DNA of 64,000 bases, from NCBI RefSeq assembly GCF_016907515.1, contig NZ_JAFBBY010000001.1, forward strand, positions 4,464,001 to 4,528,000, written 5' to 3'. The translations under genes and the position numbers were made by a program. This DNA comes from Nocardioides nitrophenolicus (GTDB taxonomy: Bacteria > Actinomycetota > Actinomycetes > Propionibacteriales > Nocardioidaceae). Below are positions 1 through 8,774 of this stretch, piece by piece (the first letter of the stretch is position 1; each line of letters starts with the position of its first letter). Under the pieces are notes generated by a model that saw nothing but the letters and a program-made list of their open reading frames with translations, did not search any database and was not told the origin of the DNA.

Positions 1-56
1 GCCTCGCCCAGTTCGTCTTCAGCAGGCTCGAGAACAAGATCCCGGAGCGCCTCTGA
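1..56 (+). CDS. Polysaccharide ABC export permease, C-terminal end only (partial)
   Basis: An open frame enters from the left edge and encodes a 17-residue tail (LAQFVFSRLENKIPERL) before a TGA at 54-56. The ATPase of a polysaccharide exporter starts one base later, so this is most likely the end of its ABC-2 type (Wzm-like) permease. That identity is inferred from position; the visible residues are too few to identify a family. Confidence 0.6.
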   Translation, partial: LAQFVFSRLENKIPERL

Positions 57-57
57 C

Positions 58-822
58 ATGGCCAAGTCCATCGTGGTGGAGAACGCCACCAAGTACTTCA
101 CGCTTCGCTACCACCGCACCTTCAAGGAGGTCGCGGTCGCGAAGGCCAAGGGCCGCCAGACCACCGAGACGTTCCGGGCCGTCGACGACGTGTCGTTCAG
201 CGTCGAGATGGGGGAGTCCGTCGGGATCATGGGCCTCAACGGCTCCGGCAAGAGCACCCTGCTCAAGATGATCAACGGCGTCATGCGGCCCGACGAGGGC
301 TCGATCCTGACCCGCGGCCGCATCGCCGGCCTGATCGCCACCGGCGCCGGCTTCCACAACCAGCTCACCGGCCGCGAGAACCTCTACCTCAACGCCGCCA
401 TCCTCGGCATGACCGGGCAGGAGATCGCCCGCAAGTTCGACGACATCGTCGAGTTCGCCGACCTCGGCGCCACCCTCGACGGACCGGTCGGACACTACTC
501 CTCCGGCCAGAAGGCCCGCCTGGGCTTCGCGATCGCGATCCACGTCGACTCCGACATCTTCCTCGCCGACGAGGTCCTCGCCGTCGGCGACAAGCCGTTC
601 CGGGTCAAGTGCATGAAGAAGATGCGCCAGATCCGCAACAGCGGTGACCGCACCCTCTTCTACGTCAGCCACTCGCCGGAGTCGGTCATCAAGATGTGCA
701 ACCGCGTCCTGGTGCTGGAGAAGGGGCGCCTCGGCTTCGACGGCGACCCCGAGGAGGCCGTGCGCTACCTCCACTACGACGAGGGCGACGACATCGACGA
801 CGAGCTCGCCAACGACATCTGA
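58..822 (+). CDS. Polysaccharide/O-antigen-type ABC exporter ATPase (Wzt-like)
   Basis: This 254-residue ATPase is expected to power export of a lipid-linked cell-wall glycan with the permease whose end lies just upstream. Walker A is GLNGSGKST (about 59-67), the ABC signature YSSGQ is at about 147-151 and Walker B IFLADE at about 167-172. The acidic tail (DEGDDIDDELANDI) ends the protein without the C-terminal carbohydrate-binding domain found in long Wzt proteins. It therefore resembles the short mycobacterial galactan exporter ATPase. The ATG follows the permease stop by one base, indicating translational coupling. The polymer exported is not known. Confidence 0.9.
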   Translation: MAKSIVVENATKYFTLRYHRTFKEVAVAKAKGRQTTETFRAVDDVSFSVEMGESVGIMGLNGSGKSTLLKMINGVMRPDEGSILTRGRIAGLIATGAGFHNQLTGRENLYLNAAILGMTGQEIARKFDDIVEFADLGATLDGPVGHYSSGQKARLGFAIAIHVDSDIFLADEVLAVGDKPFRVKCMKKMRQIRNSGDRTLFYVSHSPESVIKMCNRVLVLEKGRLGFDGDPEEAVRYLHYDEGDDIDDELANDI

Positions 823-829
823 GCTGGAT

Positions 830-1230
830 GGCGCGAGCGCGTCGCTCGTTCCTCGCGCCGCGCTGCCTCGCACGCGGTTGGCTCTCGTAGTCGATCGGTT
901 GGTCTGGCGGCCGGCCGGTCGGCTCGCGGAAAGGCTCGCCTCCTGCGCTCCGGTCGCTCGTTCCTCGCTCGCTGCGCTCCGTCGGCGTGGCTTCCCGCGA
1001 CGACCGACAGGGAGGGGAGGGGGCGCGAGCGCGTCGCTCGTTCCTCGCGCCGCGCTGCCTCGCACGCGGTTGGCTCTCGTCGTCGATCGGTTGGTCTGGC
1101 GGCCGGCCGGTCGGCTCGCGGAAAGGCTCGCCTCCTGCGCTCCGGTCGCTCGTTCCTCGCTCGCTGCGCTCCGTCGACGTGGCTTCCCGCGACGACCGAC
1201 AGGGAGGGGAGGTGCGCGAGCGCGTCGCAC
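830..1230. repeat. Tandem 192-bp intergenic repeat, two full copies plus a fragment
   Basis: Two units of 192 bp (about 830-1021 and 1022-1213) are nearly identical; I see only two substitutions (TAGTCG/TCGTCG and GTCGGCG/GTCGACG). A truncated third start follows at about 1214-1230. Each unit is full of GCTCGTTCCTCGCTC-type words. Long open frames here on both strands look like by-products of the GC-rich repeats, because the same peptide block recurs within them. I see no gene in this stretch. Confidence 0.85.
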
Positions 1231-1247
1231 GTTCCGCAGCCGTCCCT

Positions 1248-1289
1248 CCGAACGCTCGTGGCCACCCCCAGGTGGCCGCGGGCGTTCGG
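1248..1289 (+). terminator. Strong GC hairpin after the exporter operon
   Basis: CCGAACGC and GTGGCCACC in the left half pair with GGTGGCC and GGCGTTCGG in the right half, giving a long stem with a small loop. No T-run follows. It could end exporter transcription (with the repeats) or isolate the downstream amidase gene. Confidence 0.5.
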
Positions 1290-1323
1290 CGTCTGCGCGC
1301 TCAGATACCCCTGCCGCGGGCCG

Positions 1324-1467
1324 AACTACAAATTTGCATGCCATCGGCGTGTCGAGTGGAAATTACACGATTGTAGTTACTCACGATCCCTTCACAGACG
1401 CGTGTGACGCATGTGAAAGTTGCTACTCGTGTGACACCTTCCCCGCACACACGTCTGGAGCAGAACC
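1324..1467 (+). promoter_or_regulatory. AT-richer promoter region of the amidase gene with inverted and direct repeats
   Basis: This region is clearly less GC-rich than its surroundings. AACTACAA (1324-1331) is repeated inverted as TTGTAGTT (1371-1378). CGTGTGAC occurs twice (1401-1408 and 1438-1445). These look like operator half-sites for unidentified regulators. A clear -35/-10 pair could not be fixed. Confidence 0.4.
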
Positions 1468-3564
1468 ATGTCGCCGTACCCCACGGAGATCCCCGAGCAC
1501 ACCCGGCGGAGCCGGTTCGTGACGCTGTGCCAGCAGGCGCTGGCCCTCGCCGTCGTCGTCGCCGTCCTCACGCCCGCGGCCCGCACCGTGACCATGGAGG
1601 TCCGCCCCGCCGAGCCCGGCGGCTCGCCGGCGCCGAGTGCCGTCAGCCTGCAGGCCGCGACGACGCCCGTCACGGTGCCGACCGGCACGGTCGACCCGAC
1701 CGTCACGTCGTACGCGCTCACGCCGTCGCCGCAGGGCGTCAACGGTCGCGTCGCGCTGCGCGGCAGCGTGAAGCCGCTGGCGGACGGCGGTGACAAGGTC
1801 ACCAGCGAGGCGCTGCCGGTCGAGGGCTTCGGCACCGTCGGCGTCACCTGGGCGCACGGCACCGAGCTCGCGGAGGACGGCATCACCGTCGACATCCGCA
1901 CCCGCACCGGCGACAGCTGGAGCGAGTGGACCACGGCCGAGTACCACGACGAGCACGGTCCCGACCCCGACAGCGCCGAGGGGCAGCGCTCGCGCCCCGG
2001 CACCGAGGCGGTCCTCGTCGGGAACGTCGACCAGGTCCAGGTCAAGGTCGAGACGACCGACGCGGCGCCGGCCGACCTCCAGGTCGCCGTCATCGACCCC
2101 GGTACGCCGACCGCCACCGCCGAGGAGGGCCCCGCGATCTCCTCGGGCTCGAACCCGGCCACCTCGGGCGACCCGAGCGCGAGCACCGGTACCGACGGCG
2201 CGATCGCGATGCGGGCCGCCACGACCGGTGCCCCGCAGCCGCAGATCTACTCGCGGGCCCAGTGGGGCGCCCCGGAGGACCCGAGCTACAAGCCCAAGTA
2301 CGGCTCGATCAGCGCCGGCTTCGTGCACCACACCGTGAACGCCAACGACTACCGGCCCGAGGACGTCCCGGCGATCCTCCGCGGCATCTGGAAGTACCAC
2401 GTCAAGACGCGTGGCTGGAGCGACATCGGCTACAACTTCCTCGTCGACCGGTTCGGCCGGATCTGGGAGGGCCGGGCCGGCGGCGTCGACAAGCCCGTCG
2501 TCGGCGCCCACACCCTGGGCTACAACGACTACTCCTTCGCGATGTCCGCGATCGGCAACTACGAGACCGCGCAGCCGACGCCCGAGATGATCAACGCGTA
2601 CGGTGCCCTGTTCGCCTGGAAGCTGTCCCTCTCCGGCGTCGACGCCTCCTCGCCGAGCCAGAAGGTCGGCAAGGGCACCTTCGCCGCGATCAGCGGGCAC
2701 CGTGACGCCGGCAAGACGGCCTGCCCCGGCAAGTACCTCTACGCGCAGCTGCCGACGATCCGGGCGCTCGCCGCCCAGATCCAGCAGGGCGCCTCGCTCG
2801 GCCAGCTGAACGGCAACTACGTCGGCTCGGCCAACCCGGACATCGTCGTACGCAAGGCGTCGACCGGCCGGCTGATGCTGCACGACCTCGACAAGGTCGG
2901 TGGCCGGTGGACCCTCGGCCCGGCGGTGAAGACGAACGTCTGGGCGCCCTGGGCCAAGCAGGTCCTGCGCGTCGGCGACTGGGACGGCGACGGGATCAAC
3001 GACCTCATCGCGATCCGCAAGAGCGACAAGGCGGCGGTGCTGTTCCGCGGCGCGGGCGGCGGGATGTTCCAGCCGGAGCAGGTCCTGCCGGGCAGCTTCG
3101 CGGGCGTCAAGATGCTCGCCGCCGTCGGTGACGTGACCGGCGACGACCGGCCCGACCTGATGGGCCAGCCGAAGGGCGGGCAGATGCAGGTCTACCCGGG
3201 CAACGGAGTCAGTGGCTTCCTCGCGCCGGTCGCCGCAGCGGGCCAGGTGCCGGGCACGCGGCTGGTGCCGATGGGGCGCTGGAACAAGGACGGCACCCCG
3301 GACGCACTGGTCCGGGCGGGCACCTCGCTCTCGCTCTACACCGGCATCCTGCCGGGCGGCTGGGCGCCGGCGAAGGCGATGAAGACCGGGCTCAGCGGCT
3401 ACGACTGGATCGTCGGTCTCGGCCCGATGGCCAGCGGCGGCAAGGTCGTCGTGGTCCGCAGCAAGGCCACCGGCTCGGTGTACGCCCTCGAGAAGGCCAA
3501 GGCCAAGAAGCTCGGTGCACCGATCTTCCTGAAGAAGCGCAAGAAGTTCGACCTCGCGGGCTAG
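1468..3564 (+). CDS. Secreted N-acetylmuramoyl-L-alanine amidase with FG-GAP/VCBS repeats
   Basis: This 698-residue protein should cleave the amide between MurNAc and the stem peptide in peptidoglycan. The N-terminus has a hydrophobic stretch (about 18-35) fitting a signal peptide or anchor. After a long Ala/Pro/Thr-rich linker comes a PGRP/amidase_2 domain (about 258-430). Candidate zinc ligands are in FVHHTVN (about 286) and HRDAGKTACPG (from about 411). The C-terminus (about 455-620) has VGDWDGDGIND, VGDVTGDDRPD and MGRWNKDGTPD repeats typical of Ca-binding FG-GAP/VCBS propeller blades. It is monocistronic and faces a convergent gene 28 bp downstream. Confidence 0.88.
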   Translation: MSPYPTEIPEHTRRSRFVTLCQQALALAVVVAVLTPAARTVTMEVRPAEPGGSPAPSAVSLQAATTPVTVPTGTVDPTVTSYALTPSPQGVNGRVALRGSVKPLADGGDKVTSEALPVEGFGTVGVTWAHGTELAEDGITVDIRTRTGDSWSEWTTAEYHDEHGPDPDSAEGQRSRPGTEAVLVGNVDQVQVKVETTDAAPADLQVAVIDPGTPTATAEEGPAISSGSNPATSGDPSASTGTDGAIAMRAATTGAPQPQIYSRAQWGAPEDPSYKPKYGSISAGFVHHTVNANDYRPEDVPAILRGIWKYHVKTRGWSDIGYNFLVDRFGRIWEGRAGGVDKPVVGAHTLGYNDYSFAMSAIGNYETAQPTPEMINAYGALFAWKLSLSGVDASSPSQKVGKGTFAAISGHRDAGKTACPGKYLYAQLPTIRALAAQIQQGASLGQLNGNYVGSANPDIVVRKASTGRLMLHDLDKVGGRWTLGPAVKTNVWAPWAKQVLRVGDWDGDGINDLIAIRKSDKAAVLFRGAGGGMFQPEQVLPGSFAGVKMLAAVGDVTGDDRPDLMGQPKGGQMQVYPGNGVSGFLAPVAAAGQVPGTRLVPMGRWNKDGTPDALVRAGTSLSLYTGILPGGWAPAKAMKTGLSGYDWIVGLGPMASGGKVVVVRSKATGSVYALEKAKAKKLGAPIFLKKRKKFDLAG

Positions 3565-3592
3565 CCCCTGCGAACCGATCCGTCCTGGTCGT

Positions 3593-4321
3593 TCAGGCGG
3601 GGAAGCGGGCCGTGGCGTGCTCGGCGACGTACGTCGCCTCGAGCCGCTCCGGCTCGGCCCGGGCGACCAGGACGAGCGAACCGCCCGCGAGGAGCGGTTC
3701 GCAGAGGATCGCCGGCTCCGTCACGGGGTCGGCGACCGCGAGCAGGCGGCCGTCGCCGACCAGACCGGTGGCGGCCGCCTCGCTCCACAGCTCGGCCTGG
3801 CTCAGGGTCCGTCCCGCGACGTCCAGGGCGAGGTCGTCGGGCTGCGGCGGGTCCCAGGCCTGGAAGGCGTCCGGCTGGGACCAGATGTCGATGCCGACGT
3901 CGGTCACGCCCGCGGGCACCGGCTCGGCGAAACGCACGCCGAGCGGCAGCAGCGCGCACGCCAGCACCGCCAGTTCGCTAGCCCGGTCGGCCCAGCCGGC
4001 CAGGGTGTCGGGTCCGCAGACGACGGCCGCCAGGTCAGCATCGTCGGCGCCGACGACCGCCAGCCCGCAGTTCCAGGCCGCGCCCAGGAACACCGTGCCG
4101 AGCCAGTGCGGCGGCAGGTCGACGGCGATCCGGTCACCGCGCTCCAGCCCCAGCTCGTCGACGAGCAGCGAGCTCGCCTTCGCGACCCAGTTCGCCCAGG
4201 TCGTCACCGACAGCTCGACCCGCTCACCCGTCGCGTCGTCGTAGAAGGTCACCAGCGGCCGGCCCGGGTCGGTGCGCAGGCGGGCCGCCAGAACGGCGGG
4301 GAAGGTGGTCGGCGTCGTCAC
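3593..4321 (-). CDS. TIGR03089 family protein (truncated AMP-binding-like fold)
   Basis: The 242-residue protein opens like an acyl-CoA synthetase N-terminal domain (VTFYDDATGERVELSVTTWANWVAKASSLL...LERGDRIAVDLPPHWLGTVFLGAAWNCG). It lacks the SGTTGxPKG ATP-binding loop and the C-terminal domain, so it is unlikely to activate acids. This matches the TIGR03089 family, represented by Rv3268 in mycobacteria near the mannose-1-phosphate guanylyltransferase gene, as here. Function is unknown. It is divergent from the pyrophosphorylase gene with 78 bp between them. Confidence 0.8.
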   Translation of the reverse strand: MTTPTTFPAVLAARLRTDPGRPLVTFYDDATGERVELSVTTWANWVAKASSLLVDELGLERGDRIAVDLPPHWLGTVFLGAAWNCGLAVVGADDADLAAVVCGPDTLAGWADRASELAVLACALLPLGVRFAEPVPAGVTDVGIDIWSQPDAFQAWDPPQPDDLALDVAGRTLSQAELWSEAAATGLVGDGRLLAVADPVTEPAILCEPLLAGGSLVLVARAEPERLEATYVAEHATARFPA

Positions 4322-4399
4322 GGGCCGAGCCTAGGGTGTCGCACCCGGGCGAGCCGCCCTCGGTGTGCCCGTGCCGGAGCCGGCCCGTAGGGTGCGGCC

Positions 4400-5479
4400 A
4401 TGGCTCTCGACGAGATCCCCGGCTTCTGGGCCGTGGTCCCCGCCGGCGGCGCCGGCACCCGGCTCTGGCCGCTGTCGCGCACCCGCGCGCCCAAGTTCCT
4501 CCACGACCTCACCGGCGCCGGCCGCACCCTGCTCGAGCAGACCCACGACCGGCTCGCTCCGCTGGTGGGTGACCGGGTCCTGGTCGTCACGGGAGAGGTG
4601 CACCGCGGGGCCATCCGCGACCAGCTCCCCGTGCTGCCCGACGACGCCGTCGTCGCCGAGCCGTCCGCGCGCGACTCGATGGCCGCCATCGGTCTCGCCG
4701 CCGCCGTCCTCGAGCGACGCGGCGCCGAGGTGATGGGCTCCTTCGCCGCCGACCACGTGATCCCCGAGCCCGAGCGCTTCGGCGCCTCGGTCGCCGAAGC
4801 CGTCGCCGCCGCCCGCGACGGCTGGCTGGTCACCATCGGCATCCAGCCGACCTTCCCCTCCGCCGCGTTCGGCTACATCCGCCAGGGGGAGCCGCTCCCC
4901 GGACACCCCTCGGCACGCCGGGTCCTGGAGTTCGTGGAGAAGCCGTCGGTGTCGGTGGCCGAGGAGTACCTCGCGACCGGTCAGTACCGGTGGAACGCCG
5001 GCATGTTCGTCGTCCGGCCGACGGTGCTGCTCGACCTGCTGGCCGAGCAGGACGAGACCTTCACCGCCACCCTGCGCGCCATCGCCGCCGAGCCGCACCG
5101 CCTCGGCGAGCTCTGGGACACGCTCCCCAAGATCGCCATCGACCACGCCGTCGCCGAGCCCGCGGCCGCCGCCGGCAAGGTGGTCACCATCCCCGGCACC
5201 TTCGCCTGGGACGACATCGGCGACTTCGACTCCCTCGCCAGCCTGCTCGGCGACGACGACGCCTGCAGCATCCTCGGCGACCCCGCCCTCACCCAGCTGA
5301 TCGGCGCCAGCGGCATCGTCGTCCCCGGCTCCGGGCGGACCGTCGCCGTCATCGGCCTCGACGACGTCGTCGTCGTCGACACCCCCGACGCGCTGCTCGT
5401 CACCACCCGGGCCCGGGCGCAGGAGGTCAAGAACGTGGTGGCCGCGCTGAAGGAGCAGGGGCGCACCGACCTGGTGTGA
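4400..5479 (+). CDS. manC: Mannose-1-phosphate guanylyltransferase (GDP-mannose pyrophosphorylase)
   Basis: The 359-residue enzyme joins GTP and mannose-1-phosphate to give GDP-mannose for cell-wall mannans, lipoglycans and protein mannosylation. The nucleotide-binding signature GGAGTRLWPLSR lies at about 16-27, FVEKPS at about 178-183, and RWNAGMFV follows. It is a single-domain form without the C-terminal isomerase half of bifunctional ManC. The phosphomannomutase at 14419-15792 would supply its substrate. Mycobacterial orthologues are also called manB, so the symbol is used by function. Confidence 0.92.
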   Translation: MALDEIPGFWAVVPAGGAGTRLWPLSRTRAPKFLHDLTGAGRTLLEQTHDRLAPLVGDRVLVVTGEVHRGAIRDQLPVLPDDAVVAEPSARDSMAAIGLAAAVLERRGAEVMGSFAADHVIPEPERFGASVAEAVAAARDGWLVTIGIQPTFPSAAFGYIRQGEPLPGHPSARRVLEFVEKPSVSVAEEYLATGQYRWNAGMFVVRPTVLLDLLAEQDETFTATLRAIAAEPHRLGELWDTLPKIAIDHAVAEPAAAAGKVVTIPGTFAWDDIGDFDSLASLLGDDDACSILGDPALTQLIGASGIVVPGSGRTVAVIGLDDVVVVDTPDALLVTTRARAQEVKNVVAALKEQGRTDLV

Positions 5480-5499
5480 GCCCCGGAGGCTCAGCGCGG

Positions 5500-5864
5500 C
5501 GGCCCCGCCAGGCTCAGCCGAGTGTCGTGCGCATGCGAAGGTCATTCAGCTGAGTCTCGTCGCGCGCGCCGCGTTGCCTGGACGGAGCGCAGCGAGCGCC
5601 AGCGAGCGGAGCGGAGGAAGGCAACGCGTCAAAAGCGCGCGCGACATGCGAGCGAAGCGAGCCAAACCAACACCGTGAGTCGGTTGCGCAGCGCATCGGC
5701 CCCGCCGGGTTCAGCGGAAGGTCGTGCGCATTGGAAGGTCATTCAGCCGAGCTCGTCGCGCGCGCCGCGTTGCCTGGACGGAGCGCAGCGAGCGCCAGCG
5801 AGCGGAGCGGAGGAAGGCAACGCGTCAAAGCGCGCGCGACATGCGCGAGCGCAGCGAGCGCCAA
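5500..5864. repeat. Tandem copies of a hairpin-forming GC-rich intergenic repeat
   Basis: Two copies, about 5500-5663 and 5696-5864, are offset by about 196 bp. Each runs from GGCCCCGCC through GGTCATTCAGC to a core of CGCGTTGCC, then GAGCGCAGCGAGCG, then GGCAACGCG, with GCGCGCG tracts outside. CGCGTTGCC and GGCAACGCG are complementary and would close a stem of roughly 60 nt. The second copy ends one base before the stop codon of the DUF3105 gene. A third, inverted copy lies near 30757-30870. No gene is seen here. Confidence 0.85.
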
Positions 5865-5865
5865 A

Positions 5866-6624
5866 CTAATACGCGTAGGGCTCCGGGGCGTCCGTGAACG
5901 GGTACTTGTCCATGAACGTGCTCAGGGCCGCGCCGCTCACGTCGGTGCAGTACTGCCAGGCGCCGTACTGCTTCTGGGTGTCGGGGTCGACGCGCCAGTG
6001 GGTGAACGCGATGTGCTGGCCCTTCGGGAACTTGCCGACCTCCTTCTCGTCCGCCTTGGTCCACGGGGCGACCTTGAACTTCAGTCGCTGGTTGGTGTCG
6101 TTGGCGTCCATGATCTTCGCGATGGCGCGCATGGCGGAGATCTCGGCGGAGTCGTCGTTGGCGGTGGTGTCGTACCACAGGATCGTGTAGCCGTGCTCGA
6201 GGTTGTGCACGAGCTGCTCGAGCTCGGGGCGGGAGCCCTCGTTGTAGAAGCGGTCGCCGATGGGGGCGGGCGCGACGCCGGCGACGTTCCAGTGCGCGCC
6301 GAAGGCGGGGGGTGCGTCGTTGTAGTCGACCTGCTGGCCCTCGGGGACGTGCTCGCCGCTGCCCGTGGCCTCCTTCTCGGTGATGTCGCCGCAGACGCTG
6401 GCGGCGGCGCCGATCTCGGCGACGCTCTTGCCCTTCCACTTGCGGTCGTTGACCATGTCGCGGACCTTCGGGTAGAGGGCGGCGCCGATGATGACGAGCG
6501 CGACCGCGACGCAGACGGCGACGATCGCCATGCCCTGGCGCTTGTCGGCACGCTTCTGCTTGCGCCGGATGTCGTCGATGACTTGGCGGCGCTCCGACTT
6601 CTCGGACTTGCTGGACTTGGCCAC
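5866..6624 (-). CDS. DUF3105 membrane-anchored protein
   Basis: The 252-residue protein has a charged N-terminus (KSSKSEKSERRQVIDD) and then one membrane segment (GMAIVAVCVAVALVIIGAAL, about 34-53). The extracytoplasmic domain contains HWNVAGVAPAPIGDRFYNEG, LEQLVHNLEHGYTILWYD and FTHWR, the conserved His-rich features of DUF3105. Function is unknown. In other actinobacteria such genes often sit beside a DUF305 gene, but none is present here. The final codons abut the repeat block at 5500-5864. Confidence 0.85.
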   Translation of the reverse strand: MAKSSKSEKSERRQVIDDIRRKQKRADKRQGMAIVAVCVAVALVIIGAALYPKVRDMVNDRKWKGKSVAEIGAAASVCGDITEKEATGSGEHVPEGQQVDYNDAPPAFGAHWNVAGVAPAPIGDRFYNEGSRPELEQLVHNLEHGYTILWYDTTANDDSAEISAMRAIAKIMDANDTNQRLKFKVAPWTKADEKEVGKFPKGQHIAFTHWRVDPDTQKQYGAWQYCTDVSGAALSTFMDKYPFTDAPEPYAY

Positions 6625-6694
6625 GGGCGGGGTACCTCGTCTTGGTCGTGAAGGGCATGCCGGGAAGCACGCCCGTGCGGCGAACGCGGTGAGT

Positions 6695-7651
6695 CTACGG
6701 AGTCACCGGTCGGAACCGCAGGTCGGTGTCGACATCGCTGCGCTCGATGTCGACCTGCCAGCCGTGGGCGAAGGCGACGATGTCGGCGGCGGCGCGCCGT
6801 TCCCCGTCCAGTCGTACGACGTCGGCGGCCGCGGCGCGGGCGGTGATCCCGGCGCGGGCGAGCGCGGCGACGAGCTCGGCCGCGTCGACGGGGCTGCCGA
6901 AGGGCGTGCGGGCCTCCGGGCGGCCGGCGACGGCCTGGATGACGGCCTCGCGGGCGCCGTACCCGAACAGGTCGGCGCCGTCCGCGCGGATCAGGGCGCG
7001 GGCGCCGGGGCCGTGGTCGCCGGGCGCGAGGACCAGGTCCGCGCGCCCGCGGAGCACGGCGCAGGGGCGGGCGCCGAGCTTGCCCTGGGCGAGCTCGACG
7101 GCGGAGGCGATCTCGTCGGCGACGGCGGGCGCGGTGACGGCGAGCTGGTTGCCGTGGGCGTCGACCCGGCCGGCGAAGGACTCGAGGACGGCGAGCCCGG
7201 CGGCCCCGATCGCGATGTCGGTCTGGCCCTCGCGCCAGGCGCGGCCGGCGGTGTCGGTGACGACGACGCCGACGTTGACGCCGCGCCGCTCGGCCACGGC
7301 GGCGCGCAGGCCGCGGGCGGAGGCGTCGGGGTCGAGGGGGAGCAGGACCACCGAGCCGGCGGTGACATTGGACGCGTCGACGCCGGCGGCGGCCATGGTC
7401 AGGCCGAGGCGGTTGCGCACGATCCGGGTGGGGCCGCGGCGCGCGACCAGGCGGTCGGTCTCGGCGTCGATCCAGGCCTCGCGGTCCCCGGTCTCGATCC
7501 GACCCTCGGCCTTGCTGACGACCTTGCTGGTGACGACGAGCACGTCGCCGTCGCGCAGGTCGTCGGGACCGAGGGCGGAGAGCAGGGCGGCGGCGAGGTC
7601 GTCGCCCGGCCGGATCTCGGGGACGCCGTCGGGCGCGGTCACGCTCAGCAT
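6695..7651 (-). CDS. cofE: Coenzyme F420-0:L-glutamate ligase (CofE / FbiB N-terminal domain type)
   Basis: The 318-residue protein should add gamma-linked glutamate to F420-0 using GTP. The CofE core is clear: DGDVLVVTSKVVSKAEGR, VVVTDTAGRAWREGQTDIAIGAAG, and the GNQLAVTAPAVADEIASAVELAQGK region. ATG 7649-7651 overlaps the stop of the upstream gene (ATGA), so the pair is translationally coupled. Mycobacterial FbiB carries an additional C-terminal FMN-binding nitroreductase-fold domain; here only about 70 unrelated-looking residues follow the CofE domain. Confidence 0.9.
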   Translation of the reverse strand: MLSVTAPDGVPEIRPGDDLAAALLSALGPDDLRDGDVLVVTSKVVSKAEGRIETGDREAWIDAETDRLVARRGPTRIVRNRLGLTMAAAGVDASNVTAGSVVLLPLDPDASARGLRAAVAERRGVNVGVVVTDTAGRAWREGQTDIAIGAAGLAVLESFAGRVDAHGNQLAVTAPAVADEIASAVELAQGKLGARPCAVLRGRADLVLAPGDHGPGARALIRADGADLFGYGAREAVIQAVAGRPEARTPFGSPVDAAELVAALARAGITARAAAADVVRLDGERRAAADIVAFAHGWQVDIERSDVDTDLRFRPVTP

Positions 7652-8709
7652 CAGCGCACCAGCTCGACCGCCGCGGCGGCCATCGCGGCCGTGGCGTCGT
7701 GGTCGGTCATCATCAGCGGTACGGCGGCGGCGCGGATCCCGGCCGCCTCGAGGCGCGCCACCTGCGCGGCGTCGCGCTCGTCGACGAGCCACCCGTCGAG
7801 CACCCCGCCCGCGGAGCGGGCGCCGTAGTTGAGCCCGACGCCGGCGGCGCTGACCTCGACGCCGATCGAGGTCAGCATCTGCTCGGCCATGCCGCGCACG
7901 TGGCTGTCGCCGACGATGGGGGACAGGCCGACCACCGCCGCCTCGCTCGCGCGCACGGCGTCGCGCAGGCCGGGGACGCCGAGGATGGTGCCGACGGACA
8001 CGACCGGGTTGGACGGCGGGAGGATCACCAGGTCGGCGCCGGTGATGGCGTCGAGCACACCGGGCGCGGGCGTGGACTGGTCGAGGCCGACGAACACGAC
8101 CTGCTCGGCGGCCACCTGGGCCCGCAGCCGGACCCAGTACTCCTGGAAGTGCACGACCCGCTTGCCGCTGGCGCTCTCGGCGTCGGCGACGGCGACGTGG
8201 GTCTCCACGCGGTCGTCGGTCATCGGCAGCAGGGTCAGCCGGTCGCCGTAGCGCGGCGTCAACCAGCGGCGGCACAGCGCCTCGGTGACCTGGGAGAGCG
8301 GGTATCCGGCGTCGAGCATCTGGGTGCGCACCAGGTGGGTGGCGATGTCGCGGTCGCCGAGCCCGAACCAGGTCGGCTCGACGCCGTACGCCGCGAGCTC
8401 CTCCTTGGCGCTCCAGGTCTCGGCCCGTCGTCCCCAGCCGCGCTCGAGGTCGATGCCGTCACCGAGGGTGTACATCACGGTGTCGAGGTCGGGGCACACC
8501 TTGAGGCCGTGGACCCACCAGTCGTCGGCGTTGTTGGCGACGACCGTCACGTGGGCGTCCGGCGCGACACCGGGTAGGGTTCCGGCGGCGATGCCGTGGA
8601 GCAGGCCCTGCAGGAACCGGGCCCCGCCCATGCCGCCCGAGAGGACGGTCAGCTTCCGAGCAGGTCGGCCGATGGGTCCACCGGCTGTCGCGTGAGGTGT
8701 CGAGTCCAC
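7651..8709 (-). CDS. cofD: 2-phospho-L-lactate/phosphoenolpyruvate transferase (CofD/FbiA)
   Basis: This 352-residue enzyme transfers the phospholactyl or enolpyruvyl moiety to the deazaflavin Fo in F420 biosynthesis. The N-terminal motif TVLSGGMGGARF (GGMGG about 25-29) and NNADDWWVHGLKVCPDLDTVMY match CofD. A GTG at 8707-8709 was chosen because it is the only reasonable start upstream of the TVLSGG motif. No strong ribosome-binding site is seen. It heads the cofD-cofE operon and is divergent from whiB, as in the mycobacterial whiB2-fbiA-fbiB order. Confidence 0.9.
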   Translation of the reverse strand: MDSTPHATAGGPIGRPARKLTVLSGGMGGARFLQGLLHGIAAGTLPGVAPDAHVTVVANNADDWWVHGLKVCPDLDTVMYTLGDGIDLERGWGRRAETWSAKEELAAYGVEPTWFGLGDRDIATHLVRTQMLDAGYPLSQVTEALCRRWLTPRYGDRLTLLPMTDDRVETHVAVADAESASGKRVVHFQEYWVRLRAQVAAEQVVFVGLDQSTPAPGVLDAITGADLVILPPSNPVVSVGTILGVPGLRDAVRASEAAVVGLSPIVGDSHVRGMAEQMLTSIGVEVSAAGVGLNYGARSAGGVLDGWLVDERDAAQVARLEAAGIRAAAVPLMMTDHDATAAMAAAAVELVR

Positions 8710-8774
8710 GGGGGTCAACTGTGCCGTGCCCGGAAAACGGAGCGGGCACGGGGTTGTCCATAGCAGACTCAACC

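Noticed and set aside
830..1230. CRISPR array
   Set aside because: The repeats are long, contiguous and without unique spacers; no cas genes are present.
19..1344. Long open frame antisense to the exporter ATPase and repeats
   Set aside because: It repeats the same peptide block twice because it crosses the 192-bp tandem repeats, and it has the skewed composition of an antisense shadow.
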